This document shows positions 7,291 through 14,324 of a stretch of 19,499 bases of DNA, one piece after another. Source of the DNA: Deltaproteobacteria bacterium (GTDB lineage Bacteria > Desulfobacterota > DAOWNY01); NCBI GenBank assembly GCA_030642325.1, contig DAOWNY010000006.1, positions 1 to 19,499 on the forward strand, in the 5' to 3' direction. The notes beneath the pieces are model-generated. The model was not told the origin of the DNA. It did not search any database and saw nothing but the letters and a program-made list of their open reading frames with translations. Position numbers and translations under genes: made by a program. Each line of letters opens with the position of its first letter. The stretch's first letter is position 1.

Positions 7291-8525
7291 CCATGGATCG
7301 AATTCCTGCAAGGGACAGTTATGATGCCATGGTTGATATGGCCTCAACAATAGACCGGGGGGTTTATGTTTATGTTTTGGTCAAATTTACCTATTTGATT
7401 GCAGAGGGTCGGTGCAGGCTCACAGAGCCCGAATCCTTATTCTATGATTTGAGAAACGAAAACCTAACCCCACGCATAAAAGCAGGAACCGATTTCTGGG
7501 ACATTAAAGAGTCTACCGATTTCGTGATCCAGGGCTCTGCCCATGCGCCAGGGGGTCAACCTGCAGAGAAGATGGAGGTCTCGGTTGAAATCGGCAGGAT
7601 GTTCAAGCGGATTGCCGTTTTTGGTCGCCGGTTTATCCAGTGGCGCCCGGGGGCTAACCCTCGAATCATCCCTCCCGAGCCCTTTACCGAAATGCCCTTA
7701 ACCTACGAAAATGCTTACGGCGGCATCGATTGGCGGGTTTTTGTGGATAAGCGTGATTCCTCCCCCATCCAGCTGCAACTCCAATTTGACCATCCCGGCA
7801 TGTACCCCCGAAACCCCTTTGGCAAAGGATACATTGTTGAGCCTGAAGAAGTTACGGGAATGGAAATGCCGAACTTGGAGGATCCTGAGGATTTACTTGC
7901 ACCAGAACGTCTTATTGTCAAAGATCCCAAGATGTGGTTTAATCAGCCCCTACCCTGGTGCTTAGATTGGGTCCACCCCTTCACTTTTCCCCGCTATATT
8001 TTTTTTGCCTCGCCGGTAGATGCCTGGTTTCCCGCTCCCGATGATATCCGATTGCCTGAGGTTAAACGCGGTTTTGTGATGCCGGGATTCAGGGCGGCCA
8101 TGTCAAAACGCACTCTGGAGCGGGGGCCTGATCCTTTGTTCTATCAAGAGGCATCCCATGGGATGGCCTTTCATGATATGCCGGCAAATCAACCGGTTGT
8201 TATCAGGGGAATGCATCCCCGGCAGGAAGCATGGGAATTCTCCCTGCCGGGGAAGGGGGATACCCCCCGGATGGACATTGAAATCGAGGGACACCGTGAA
8301 CGCGTTCAACCGCATCTGCATCATGTTGTATGCAGCCCCGGAGAGGACAAGCTGACGATGGTTTTCGGGGCTACCCTTAATCTACCGCGTATGTTTATTC
8401 CCGGTATCCACAAGCATATTCCCATTTCAGCTTACATTAACGAAGACGTCCCTATCCATTATGAAGCACCGCCAACCATTAAGGAGTTAATTGACGCCGC
8501 CATAAAACCTAAAGCAAAAGAATAA
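7287..8525 (+). CDS. DUF2169 protein, probable T6SS cargo adaptor (second copy)
   Basis: A 412-residue protein with the same landmarks as the copy at 5322: VYVLVKFTYLI near the N-terminus, GSAHAPGGQPAEKMEVSVEIG (about residues 87-107), MPLTYENAYGG (about 136-146) and MPNLEDPEDLL (about 193-203). The C-terminal part (MVFGATLNLPRMFIPG and following) is longer than in the first copy. No signal peptide or membrane segment is seen, as expected of a cytoplasmic adaptor. The ATGA overlap with the PAAR-like gene argues that these two are made together and act on each other. The mini-spike gene follows after 8 bp. Why two divergent DUF2169 proteins flank one PAAR-like protein is not clear; they may serve different cargo or form a heteromer. 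Confidence 0.85.
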   Translation: MTMDRIPARDSYDAMVDMASTIDRGVYVYVLVKFTYLIAEGRCRLTEPESLFYDLRNENLTPRIKAGTDFWDIKESTDFVIQGSAHAPGGQPAEKMEVSVEIGRMFKRIAVFGRRFIQWRPGANPRIIPPEPFTEMPLTYENAYGGIDWRVFVDKRDSSPIQLQLQFDHPGMYPRNPFGKGYIVEPEEVTGMEMPNLEDPEDLLAPERLIVKDPKMWFNQPLPWCLDWVHPFTFPRYIFFASPVDAWFPAPDDIRLPEVKRGFVMPGFRAAMSKRTLERGPDPLFYQEASHGMAFHDMPANQPVVIRGMHPRQEAWEFSLPGKGDTPRMDIEIEGHRERVQPHLHHVVCSPGEDKLTMVFGATLNLPRMFIPGIHKHIPISAYINEDVPIHYEAPPTIKELIDAAIKPKAKE

Positions 8526-8533
8526 AAAAAATT

Positions 8534-9145
8534 ATGAATCCAAAAAGCATAAAAAAAACACCACAGGATAAACAAGAGGCAGAAAATAAAACATCCCTCA
8601 TAGATAGCCTTATCCAATCTTATCAGTCGCCGGCAAAATCAAGGCAGCAAGAGTCTCGGCCGTTGGTGGGAGAATGCATGGATGCACGTCATCCCACCCT
8701 TAAGGGACGTTATCTCATAAGATGGAATAATTCCGATGGGCAAAGAATTGAAAAGTGGTTGCCCAGCCTTCATGAAATCACCCTTCGCAAAAATGATCGG
8801 GTATTAATTCTTTGTCCCGCTAACTGGGTAGAACCCATTGTTATCGGAATGATTGACGGTTTTACCCCCAGACCTGGTTTTCCCCGGTCAACCGGACCAT
8901 CAATCACTCTTTTAAAGGATGAAACGATCCGTGTAACCGATCCGGATGGCAAAAAATTGGTTGAAATTCATCAAGATGAGTCAGGTCCGGTGGTCCAGCT
9001 GTTTAAAGATGACATCACACTGGATATGCCCGGCAAGCTTTGCATAAATGCCAAAACGATTGAGCTGAATGCAAAAAAAGGTGATGTAAAAATCAAGGCA
9101 AACGATGACATCGTCGTAAAAGGTGAAGTGATCCATCTAAATTAG
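8534..9145 (+). CDS. DUF6484/gp5-like small spike protein
   Basis: A 203-residue protein with a polar, Lys/Gln/Ser-rich N-terminus (1-40), a small OB-fold-like domain (about 42-110, from PLVGECMDA to NWVEPIVIGMIDG) and a beta-helical tail (about 123-203) with SITLLKDETIRVTDPDGKKL, KLCINAKTIELNAKKGDVKI and ending EVIHLN. The architecture matches DUF6484 proteins and the gp5-like OB plus needle part of VgrG, without the gp27-like base. It could act as an extra needle or platform for the PAAR-like tip or the cargo. The Shine-Dalgarno is poor (only A-rich sequence precedes ATG 8534), so translation may depend on coupling to the gene ending 8 bp upstream. The family call is moderately sure; the exact job is inference. 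Confidence 0.7.
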   Translation: MNPKSIKKTPQDKQEAENKTSLIDSLIQSYQSPAKSRQQESRPLVGECMDARHPTLKGRYLIRWNNSDGQRIEKWLPSLHEITLRKNDRVLILCPANWVEPIVIGMIDGFTPRPGFPRSTGPSITLLKDETIRVTDPDGKKLVEIHQDESGPVVQLFKDDITLDMPGKLCINAKTIELNAKKGDVKIKANDDIVVKGEVIHLN

Positions 9146-9196
9146 ACGGGCGGTAAATGGTGTTTGCTCTTCATGGAATCTTAGAAAAATTACGCA

Positions 9197-10777
9197 ATGG
9201 GAACTTTAAAAGCATACAGTTACGACGAAATACCATACGAAAGTAACCCCTTTCCCCAGTGCCACCCCGACCGTCTTGCTACGCTGGGAACTCTGTTCGG
9301 AATGTCACCGGTGCCCATATTCAAAAGTCGTGTTCTTGAGCTTGGATGCGCAAGCGGCGGCAATCTGATTCCCATGGCCTGCCACCTCCCCCAAAGCGAG
9401 TTTGTGGGTGCTGACCTCTCAAAGCGACATGTGGAAATGGGATGCAAAACGATTAAAGATTTAAATCTAAAAAATGTCCGCATTGAACATGCCAGCATCA
9501 TGGATATTGACGCGTCGTGGGGGACTTTTGACTATATTATCTGCCATGGTGTTTACTCATGGGTTCCGGATGAAATTCAGGATAAAATTCTGGCCATATC
9601 ATCTGGTAACCTGACCTCTCCAGGAATTTCTTACATTAGCTACAACACTTATCCGGGTTGGCATATGCGCGAGATGATCCGCCACATGATGCTTTATCAT
9701 GCCAACCAGTTTGAAGAGTCGGGCGAGCGCATTGAACAAGCCAGAGCATTGATGGACTTTCTGGCATGTTCTGTTCCAACTGAAAATAACCATTATGGCT
9801 TGCTTCTGAAAAACGAACTTGAGCTTATCAGGCACAGTAGGGATTGGTATCTTTTTCACGATCACCTGGAGGAAGTAAATACCCCGGTCTATTTTCATCA
9901 GTTCATTGAACGTGCAAAACAGCATGGCCTGCAATATCTTGGTGAAGCTGATTTTTCGACAATGCTGACCAGCGGTTTCCCAAAAGAAATTGCGGAGACG
10001 CTGGGGCGAATCAGCAAAAACATCATTCATACTGAGCAGTATATGGATTTTATCCGTAACCGGTTTTTTCGACAAACCATTCTTTGTCACAGGGAGAATA
10101 CCCTCAAAAGAAACCTGACATCAGAGGACATAAGCAAGTTGATGGTTGCCTCGCCTGCCCGCCCGAAAAATGAACCCGTAAACCTCTTGCCCGGAAAGGA
10201 ACAATTATTTGTAACACCTCAGGGATCAACGGCTAAAGCCGATTTTCCCCTGACTAAAGCAGCGCTGATGGTGCTTTGGGGTTGTTGGCCGCGGGTTATT
10301 GACCTGGATAGCTTATTGCGGAAATCCTATCAACTTTTAGAAGGTTTGATGGATGCGAATGAATGGGATAAACCGGACCACCGGGATATGCTTGCAGAGG
10401 ATTTACTCCATTGTTTTACTGCCAACGTGGTTGAGTTTCGTACCTGGCAAGCGGATTTTGTGACGGACCCGAGTGATCACCCCAGAGTCAGCAAACTTGC
10501 TGCATACCAAATAAGAAAGAAGCGCCCGGTAGTGAATCAGCGGCACGAAGTAGTAAATCCGGACTCGTTTACCAGGCAAATGGTTCTAACCATGGACGGC
10601 ACCCGCGATCGGCTTCAGATCCTCCAGCGTTTAAACGAACTGGTTTTAGATGGTACCCTTGTGATAAACAAAAACGGCAAACCCTTAACCGACCATGATG
10701 AGATACGACATGCGTTAGTTAGAACCATGGAGCAGTCCCTGGGCAATCTGGCGAAGTCAGCACTGCTTGTAGGATAA
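9197..10777 (+). CDS. SAM-dependent methyltransferase with regulatory and winged-helix domains (PKMT-like)
   Basis: A 526-residue cytoplasmic enzyme. The N-terminal signature YDEIPYESNPFPQCHPDRLATLG (about 9-31) and SAM-binding motif I VLELGCASGG (46-55), followed by FVGADLS (acidic residue after strand 2) and FDYIICHGVYSWVP, define a class I methyltransferase. The middle part (roughly 220-320) fits the methyltransferase regulatory domain, and the C-terminal ~200 residues fit the winged-helix end found in rickettsial protein-lysine methyltransferases that act on outer-membrane protein OmpB. Substrate here is unknown. Its place directly after the spike genes (52-bp gap, same strand) suggests modification of a T6SS or surface protein, but it could be an unrelated passenger. 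ATG 9197 is the first start after an in-frame stop at 9182; no strong Shine-Dalgarno is seen. Confidence 0.8.
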   Translation: MGTLKAYSYDEIPYESNPFPQCHPDRLATLGTLFGMSPVPIFKSRVLELGCASGGNLIPMACHLPQSEFVGADLSKRHVEMGCKTIKDLNLKNVRIEHASIMDIDASWGTFDYIICHGVYSWVPDEIQDKILAISSGNLTSPGISYISYNTYPGWHMREMIRHMMLYHANQFEESGERIEQARALMDFLACSVPTENNHYGLLLKNELELIRHSRDWYLFHDHLEEVNTPVYFHQFIERAKQHGLQYLGEADFSTMLTSGFPKEIAETLGRISKNIIHTEQYMDFIRNRFFRQTILCHRENTLKRNLTSEDISKLMVASPARPKNEPVNLLPGKEQLFVTPQGSTAKADFPLTKAALMVLWGCWPRVIDLDSLLRKSYQLLEGLMDANEWDKPDHRDMLAEDLLHCFTANVVEFRTWQADFVTDPSDHPRVSKLAAYQIRKKRPVVNQRHEVVNPDSFTRQMVLTMDGTRDRLQILQRLNELVLDGTLVINKNGKPLTDHDEIRHALVRTMEQSLGNLAKSALLVG

Positions 10778-10796
10778 ACCAGGCAACAAGAAACTC

Positions 10797-10842
10797 TGTA
10801 AAATGTGTTGCTGATTTTTGAGTTTGTCGGTTGCATTTTACA
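10797..10842. repeat. 9-bp inverted repeat between convergent genes
   Basis: TGTAAAATG (10797-10805) is exactly complementary to CATTTTACA (10834-10842), with a 28-nt loop. It lies between the convergent methyltransferase and PIN genes where a bidirectional terminator would be expected, but it is AT-rich and lacks a clear T-tract, so termination is only a possibility. Confidence 0.3.
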
Positions 10843-10958
10843 AATTAACTCCCCCCCTTGCGGCAAAGAACCTTTTGCAGGGGAAAGCAAGGTATATATG
10901 TGGGGAAAAATACCGAATTTTGCATGGAAGTTGATTAAATTTTTGCTTTAAGCAGTAT

Positions 10959-11441
10959 TTACTGATGGGCGGTTATGACATTCAACTCCGGGAAATAGGT
11001 TGAATAATAACCAACATCGCCGGTTACAATAGTTTTCCCTTCCACTTCCAGTGCAATGGCCCCGATGAGAAAATCAGAAACAATATGTTGCCTTATTTTA
11101 ATGTCGGAATTGCATTTTTTGCAGATCAGTTTTCTAAACTTGGTGCCGCAATTATGACACATGAGAATACGATGGTTGTTATATTTTTGCCAGCGTTTGG
11201 CGGCAGTGCTATACGTTGTCGGATTTATTTCCCCGATCACAATGCCGGTATCGTTTAAAAAAGTATCCAGTTTATGATCATCGGGAAATATCAGCGAAAG
11301 TTCCCCATAAACAATCTTTGGAATAAGCAGAACGTTGTTCCCGGCCAATTTTCCCAGGATGTTTGCATATTTTTTCCCAAAATCAGGGACAGCGCAATAT
11401 ATATAGGCAAGAGGATTTGTATCTATAATAACACTATTCAT
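10959..11441 (-). CDS. PIN-domain ribonuclease toxin with zinc-ribbon insert (VapC-like)
   Basis: A 160-residue PIN protein. The four metal-binding acidic positions are visible: D7 in VIIDTN, E47 in VYGEL, D123 in VSDFLIGA and D142 in VTGDVGYY. Between E47 and D123 sits a four-cysteine zinc-ribbon-like motif CHNC (95-98) and CKKC (107-110), which standard VapC toxins lack. VapC-type proteins cleave specific RNAs when freed from their antitoxin. The ATG at 11441 is chosen over upstream in-frame codons because it precedes MNSVIIDTN directly and overlaps the antitoxin stop by 8 nt (11434-11441), the usual coupled arrangement. The zinc ribbon could contact RNA or the antitoxin. It is transcribed against the T6SS cluster. 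Confidence 0.8.
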   Translation of the reverse strand: MNSVIIDTNPLAYIYCAVPDFGKKYANILGKLAGNNVLLIPKIVYGELSLIFPDDHKLDTFLNDTGIVIGEINPTTYSTAAKRWQKYNNHRILMCHNCGTKFRKLICKKCNSDIKIRQHIVSDFLIGAIALEVEGKTIVTGDVGYYSTYFPELNVITAHQ

Positions 11442-11664
11442 CAGTTCTGCCGCGTAGTTGATCAATGTTAAGATCAATTTCTTGTTTGCTGTAATGCTTT
11501 CCCCGACCCAGCCACTTTAAAAACTGATTTTCCGGTCTGCTTTTAACGATAAGCACTTGATTGTCAACGGCAATAACATCTACTTCAGTTCCGGGTAACA
11601 GGGAAAACTTATTCCTTATATCCCGTGGTATGGTTATCTGCCCTTTACTGGTGACTCGTGACAT
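11434..11664 (-). CDS. AbrB/MazE-type swapped-hairpin antitoxin (VapB-like)
   Basis: A 76-residue protein starting MSRVTSKGQITIPRDIRN, the classic SpoVT/AbrB DNA-binding hairpin, followed by LLPGTEVDVIAVDNQVLIVK. The charged C-terminal ~30 residues (from FLKWLGRGKHYSK) would bind and inhibit the PIN toxin. Three start codons lie in a row (TTG 11670, ATG 11667, ATG 11664). ATG 11664 is preferred because the Shine-Dalgarno AAGGAA (11676-11671) is then 6 nt away. Antitoxins of this type repress their own operon, which fits the two inverted repeats just upstream. The gene is first in a two-gene operon with the PIN toxin. Confidence 0.85.
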   Translation of the reverse strand: MSRVTSKGQITIPRDIRNKFSLLPGTEVDVIAVDNQVLIVKSRPENQFLKWLGRGKHYSKQEIDLNIDQLRGRTDE

Positions 11665-11680
11665 CATCAATTCCTTGGTT

Positions 11681-11708
11681 GGTATTACTTTATACTATTT
11701 GTAATACC
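11681..11708. promoter_or_regulatory. Operator-like inverted repeat, proximal site of toxin-antitoxin operon
   Basis: GGTATTAC (11681-11688) is exactly complementary to GTAATACC (11701-11708), with a 12-nt AT-rich spacer. It lies 17-44 bp upstream of the antitoxin start. It has the same half-site and the same spacer length as the site at 11734-11761. Likely target of the AbrB-type antitoxin. Confidence 0.65.
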
Positions 11709-11733
11709 ATAAAATTAAGAAGCCATCCGATAT

Positions 11734-11761
11734 AGTATTACTTTTATATTATAGTAATACT
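11734..11761. promoter_or_regulatory. Operator-like inverted repeat, distal site of toxin-antitoxin operon
   Basis: AGTATTAC (11734-11741) pairs exactly with GTAATACT (11754-11761), again with a 12-nt spacer. It starts 53 bp from the proximal repeat, close to five helical turns, so two bound dimers would face the same side of the DNA. It overlaps the proposed -10 element (11748-11753), so occupancy would block transcription. Confidence 0.65.
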
Positions 11762-11779
11762 CTTAAGCCGAGAAGTCAA
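11748..11779 (-). promoter_or_regulatory. Candidate sigma70 promoter for the toxin-antitoxin operon
   Basis: On the minus strand TTGACT (11779-11774) is followed by TATAAT (11753-11748) with a long 20-bp spacer, or by TACTAT (11756-11751) with a 17-bp spacer. The -10 lies inside the distal operator-like repeat. Assigned by motif only. Confidence 0.4.
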
Positions 11780-11852
11780 CGATCAATTGCAGAAAAAAAA
11801 GTATTTACTATCCGGTTTTGTTTTTTGGTAAAGATTAATCAACTGAATAATA

Positions 11853-11881
11853 TTGTCTGCTTGATCTTCATATGTTAGAAT
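11853..11881 (+). promoter_or_regulatory. Candidate sigma70 promoter for the protease-kinase pair
   Basis: TTGTCT (11853-11858), a 17-bp spacer and TAGAAT (11876-11881) match the sigma70 consensus at 9 of 12 positions and would start transcription about 30 nt before the ATG at 11919. AT-rich DNA gives chance matches, so this is tentative. Confidence 0.35.
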
Positions 11882-11918
11882 CGTACCATCTCATTTCAAT
11901 TATTTTATTCTTAATCAT

Positions 11919-12878
11919 ATGACCACAATGATGTTTGTAAAATTTCTTACTTTTTTACTTTGCCTGTTATCGGCATGCATGCCTGTCTACGCCGGTGCGG
12001 ACGGTTCGATAAAGCTATATCCCTTGCCGCTGATTGAGTTGGAGGAAATTATTAACGACCGGTTTGATCAACTGGGCTTTGAGGTTAGCAGCAACACTCT
12101 AAGGGCGGATGAAAAAATATTAATTGCAAAGCGACAAAAAGAAAAATGGTTTATTTCCCTGAAACACCATTCCCCTTTGGCAACCAAGATTAAGGCTGTT
12201 TTTACCGTTGCCGGCATTCCCGATCAGAGTCGAATTGATATCCTGTGGAATTTAATTTCAACCTACCGGAATACCCCTTCTAGTAAAGATTCGCTGATTG
12301 AAACTGAAATATCAAACCAAGTGATCCCGACAGCCGTTTTATGCCGGATCGAATCGGTGGTTTGTGTTAAAGCAAAAGGGAAAGACCGGAATATTCAATT
12401 ATCGGGTTTTTTTGTTGATGCAAACGGCCTGATTATCTGTACCGCCCATAATCTCATCACTTCCGAAGCGATCACCATTGTTCTTTTCGACGGTACGTCT
12501 TTTCGTGGGGAAGTGTTAAAAACAAATCCTCATCTTGATTTGGCCCTGATTCGGGTAAATTTGGAATCAAACGCCTTTGTTCCCCTGGAAGACGGTCGAA
12601 ACTTATTGGGGATGGGGGAAAGGCTTTATTCCATCGGCTGTCCAAATGATCTGGGGGGGACAATTTTTTCCGGAACCATCAACGGACCTCCCCGACGGCT
12701 GAATAGTCTGCCTTTTTGGCAAGTCAATATGAAAATTTACCCTGGAAGCAGCGGAAGTCCGGTCTTTGATATCCAGGGAAATCTTGTAGCCATCATTAAA
12801 GGTAAGTACAGGGGAACAGATGCCCTGGGTTTTTTAATCCCCTTTGAGACAATCATTGAGTTTTTTAAAGAAGAATAA
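11919..12878 (+). CDS. Exported trypsin-like (S1C/HtrA-type) serine protease
   Basis: A 319-residue protein with an N-terminal hydrophobic signal. It could be cut after VYA (signal peptidase I), or lipidated at C20 of LSAC, which fits a lipobox. Residues ~25-130 form an unassigned domain. From ~135 the trypsin-like fold shows the full catalytic triad: H177 in CTAHNL, D207 in HLDLALI, and S278 in the motif PGSSGSPVF. No PDZ domain follows, unlike DegP/HtrA. It therefore looks active and acts outside the cytoplasm. The gene ends 5 bp before the kinase gene, so the two are almost surely co-transcribed; the protease may process or be controlled by the kinase's periplasmic part. ATG 11919 lacks a strong Shine-Dalgarno; ATG 11931 is an alternative start. 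Confidence 0.85.
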   Translation: MTTMMFVKFLTFLLCLLSACMPVYAGADGSIKLYPLPLIELEEIINDRFDQLGFEVSSNTLRADEKILIAKRQKEKWFISLKHHSPLATKIKAVFTVAGIPDQSRIDILWNLISTYRNTPSSKDSLIETEISNQVIPTAVLCRIESVVCVKAKGKDRNIQLSGFFVDANGLIICTAHNLITSEAITIVLFDGTSFRGEVLKTNPHLDLALIRVNLESNAFVPLEDGRNLLGMGERLYSIGCPNDLGGTIFSGTINGPPRRLNSLPFWQVNMKIYPGSSGSPVFDIQGNLVAIIKGKYRGTDALGFLIPFETIIEFFKEE

Positions 12879-12883
12879 TTTTC

Positions 12884-14095
12884 ATGAATTACGGAAGGTA
12901 TGAGATCGTAAAGGAGCTGGGAAGGGGTGCCATGGGAGTGGTGTACCAGGCCCATGACCCTCAGATTGATAGGCTGGTGGCCCTGAAGGTTTTGCGACAT
13001 GACCGGGTAACCAGCGAAGAATTTGTGCAAAGGTTCTTCAAAGAAGCAAGAGCAATCGGGAGGCTTTCCCATCCTAACATAGTAACAGTTTTTGATGTGG
13101 GGAAAGATCATGGCACAATTTATATTGCAATGGAATTTTTGGAAGGAAAACCCTTAAGTAAAGTTATTAAAGAAAATGAATTAAACAATAAGGCGGAGAT
13201 TCTCGATATTGGCATCCAGATAGCTGAGGCCCTTAACTATGCCCACCAGAAAAAAGTTGTTCATCGGGATATAAAACCTTCCAACATCATCATATTAACT
13301 GACGGCCAGGTAAAGATCACTGACTTTGGAATTGCCCGCATTGAAGATGCTGCGGCAATCAAGCAAACTCAGGCCGGGGAAATACTGGGGACCCCGGTAT
13401 ACATGTCGCCTGAGCAGGTAAGTGGGAAATCGGTGGATGGACGTTCTGATCTTTATTCACTGGGGGTTATTCTTTACGAGCTTTTCGTCGGCAGGCGACC
13501 CTTTACGGGTGATAGCATTGCCGTCATATTTACTGCAATAATCCAAAATGTCCCGATGGTTCCGGTTCAAGTAAATTCCGAGGTATCAAAGGTCCAATCC
13601 GATCTGATCATGAAAAGCCTCCATAAAGATCCGGATAAACGTTTTCAGACAGGAAAAGAGATGGCAGCTTCCCTTGCCGCCCTCAATTCCATTTTGGGAG
13701 ATGATACGACTTTTAGCCCATCCCAGCCCATCCTCCCTAAAAAAAAATCGTTTTCAAAAGGCCTTTTTATTGTTTTTGTATTCATTGCCGCCACCATGAC
13801 GGCGGGGTACATTGCTTATCACTTAATATCCCCTGAAAATTCAGTCAACCTGGCGGTAAAAAAAGCCTTGGTCAAGGTTGTCAGCACCCCCGCCGGTGCT
13901 CAGGTTTTTGTTGATAATTTTTTGAAGGGAGAAACCCCTTTGGACATGGAGCTTCCCCTGGGAAAACACGAAATTCGGTTGAGTTTAAGCGAATACTATG
14001 GATGGGAGGCTAGTCTCCAACTGGATCAAGACGTCGAAATCCCCCTTGTTGTGCGGCTGGTTCCTTTTGCTGAGACAAAAAATGATATTCGTTAA
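12884..14095 (+). CDS. Membrane Ser/Thr protein kinase (Hanks type) with PEGA domain
   Basis: A 403-residue canonical kinase. It has the glycine loop ELGRGAMGVVY, catalytic Lys35 in VALKVL, helix-C Glu54, HRDIKPSN (126-133), DFG (146-148), MSPEQ (173-177) and DLYSLGVILYELF. A single transmembrane segment spans about 292-314 after a Lys-rich stretch, and the periplasmic end (about 328-395) is a PEGA domain (VVSTPAGAQVFVDN and GETPLDMELPLGKHEI). PEGA domains are surface-layer or envelope-linked modules, suggesting that the kinase senses the envelope. All residues for catalysis are present, in contrast to the divergent kinase at 3614. The Shine-Dalgarno AAGAAGAA overlaps the end of the protease gene. 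The next gene begins 229 bp later behind a repeat-bearing spacer, so it may have its own promoter. Confidence 0.93.
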   Translation: MNYGRYEIVKELGRGAMGVVYQAHDPQIDRLVALKVLRHDRVTSEEFVQRFFKEARAIGRLSHPNIVTVFDVGKDHGTIYIAMEFLEGKPLSKVIKENELNNKAEILDIGIQIAEALNYAHQKKVVHRDIKPSNIIILTDGQVKITDFGIARIEDAAAIKQTQAGEILGTPVYMSPEQVSGKSVDGRSDLYSLGVILYELFVGRRPFTGDSIAVIFTAIIQNVPMVPVQVNSEVSKVQSDLIMKSLHKDPDKRFQTGKEMAASLAALNSILGDDTTFSPSQPILPKKKSFSKGLFIVFVFIAATMTAGYIAYHLISPENSVNLAVKKALVKVVSTPAGAQVFVDNFLKGETPLDMELPLGKHEIRLSLSEYYGWEASLQLDQDVEIPLVVRLVPFAETKNDIR

Positions 14096-14137
14096 CTGCA
14101 TTAATAATCTTTTATGGTGATAGTTCACCCGAAGAAA

Positions 14138-14219
14138 ATTTTTGACAGGATATAAAACGAGTTAATGGTAGTCAGGCTAAAGGCTAATGACTAAAAGCTA
14201 AGTTTATCCTGTCTAAAAA
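14138..14219. repeat. Inverted repeat enclosing GCTAA-type tandem repeats
   Basis: GACAGGATA (14144-14152) pairs exactly with TATCCTGTC (14205-14213). The outer TTTT (14139-14142) and AAAA (14215-14218) extend the pairing across one T/T mismatch. The 52-nt loop holds the GCTAA-rich run at 14175-14202, similar to 4883-4914. Confidence 0.5.
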
Positions 14220-14247
14220 TAGCTGAGCTGTTACATTTTTTTATATT

Positions 14248-14288
14248 GCTATAAAATTCATTTCATTGAATAAAAACCGTGAACGATT
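14248..14288 (+). repeat. Conserved end of the dispersed element, copy C (solo)
   Basis: GCTATAAAATTCATTTCATT followed by GAATAAAAACCGTGAACGATT is identical over 27 nt to the S23-locus copy (5252-5278) and matches in reverse the ends of copies A and B. Here the S23-like coding part is missing, leaving the GCTAA repeats upstream and this end. It sits 37 bp before the next gene's start. Confidence 0.75.
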
Positions 14289-14324
14289 CTATTTTACTAA
14301 TATTTTAGAGGTGGAGGTATTGTT

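Noticed and set aside
9599..10090. 163-codon minus-strand ORF inside the methyltransferase gene
   Set aside because: It is antisense to a well-supported domain-containing gene and shows no recognisable family.
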